Assembly (NCBI GenBank): GCA_023142215.1
Contig: JAGLJW010000032.1
Coordinates: forward strand, 1 to 6,734
Length of the DNA: 6,734 bases
DNA from: Candidatus Parcubacteria bacterium
GTDB lineage: Bacteria > Patescibacteriota > Patescibacteriia > Patescibacteriales > UBA12075
Reading direction: 5' to 3'
Positions 6,673 to 6,734 of the stretch are shown here, piece after piece. Both the position numbers and the translations under genes were made by a program. The first letter of the stretch is position 1. Every line of letters begins with the position of its first letter. Under the pieces are notes generated by a model. The model saw only the letters and a program-made list of their open reading frames with translations, made no database searches and was not told where the DNA came from.

Positions 6673-6734
6673 ATGATAACGTGCTTGTTGCTTTAGTTTT
6701 ATTAGTGGTGGAAAGCAAGCCAAAAGAAAAAGAT
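6633..6734 (+). pseudogene. Fic domain C-terminal fragment in the third frame, running off the window
   Basis: In the frame beginning at 6633 the sequence stays open to the right edge and reads NNYLCRKSGEKKINDN followed by VLVALVLLVVESKPKEKD, the expected helix after the Fic motif in RhuM-Fic fusions. It joins to the previous frame (FLFVYFLDL) if one A is added in TTAATAATT at about 6633. That makes two single-base losses within about 210 bases. The rest of the domain lies beyond the window. Confidence 0.65.

Noticed and set aside
1..6734. CRISPR array, tRNA, insertion sequence ends or attachment sites
   Set aside because: No spaced direct repeats, no tRNA-like cloverleaf sequence, and no transposase or integrase fragments were seen on either strand.

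Overview
The window is AT-rich DNA with all genes on the + strand, from a low-G+C bacterium that uses standard stop codons: TGA ends the second gene and tryptophan is read from TGG. None of the starts has a convincing Shine-Dalgarno sequence, and the one clear promoter is E. coli-like (extended -10). This fits a low-GC lineage that depends little on Shine-Dalgarno sequences. Candidate Phyla Radiation/Patescibacteria is one possibility, but that is a guess from style and gene content, not a demonstrated placement.

Positions 2-5409 form a restriction-modification-like block of three co-directional genes. The first, cut by the left window edge, is an Eco57I/type IIG-type N6-adenine DNA methyltransferase joined to a TaqI-like target-recognition domain; motif I (DPAVGSGAF) lies at the very edge and NPPY follows. 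The second (1884-4799) is another complete N6-adenine methyltransferase of 971 aa, with DPSCGSGIF and NPPW motifs and unassigned N- and C-terminal domains. It has its own extended -10 promoter, placed so close to the ATG that the mRNA would be leaderless. Four bases after it comes a 201-aa protein with a PD-(D/E)XK-like residue layout (E44, D80, E99-x-K101), proposed as the partner endonuclease. The simplest reading is an atypical methyltransferase-endonuclease pair beside a type IIG-like enzyme.

Positions 5410-5767 are non-coding. They hold an intrinsic-terminator-like hairpin (5556-5593) that overlaps a second, mutually exclusive hairpin (5566-5611).

Positions 5768-6734 encode a RhuM-Fic fusion, a RhuM-family DNA-binding-like N-terminal region followed by a Fic/Doc domain (HPFTDGNKR). 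It is split over three reading frames by two apparent -1 frameshifts. The first lies in an A8 run containing the heptamer A_AAA_AAG, the E. coli dnaX slippery sequence; the second (near 6633) is not at a slippery site. It may be a decaying gene, a product of indel errors in the assembly, or, for the first break only, a recoded gene. The Fic domain continues past the right edge. Overall the window looks like an accessory defence/toxin island.
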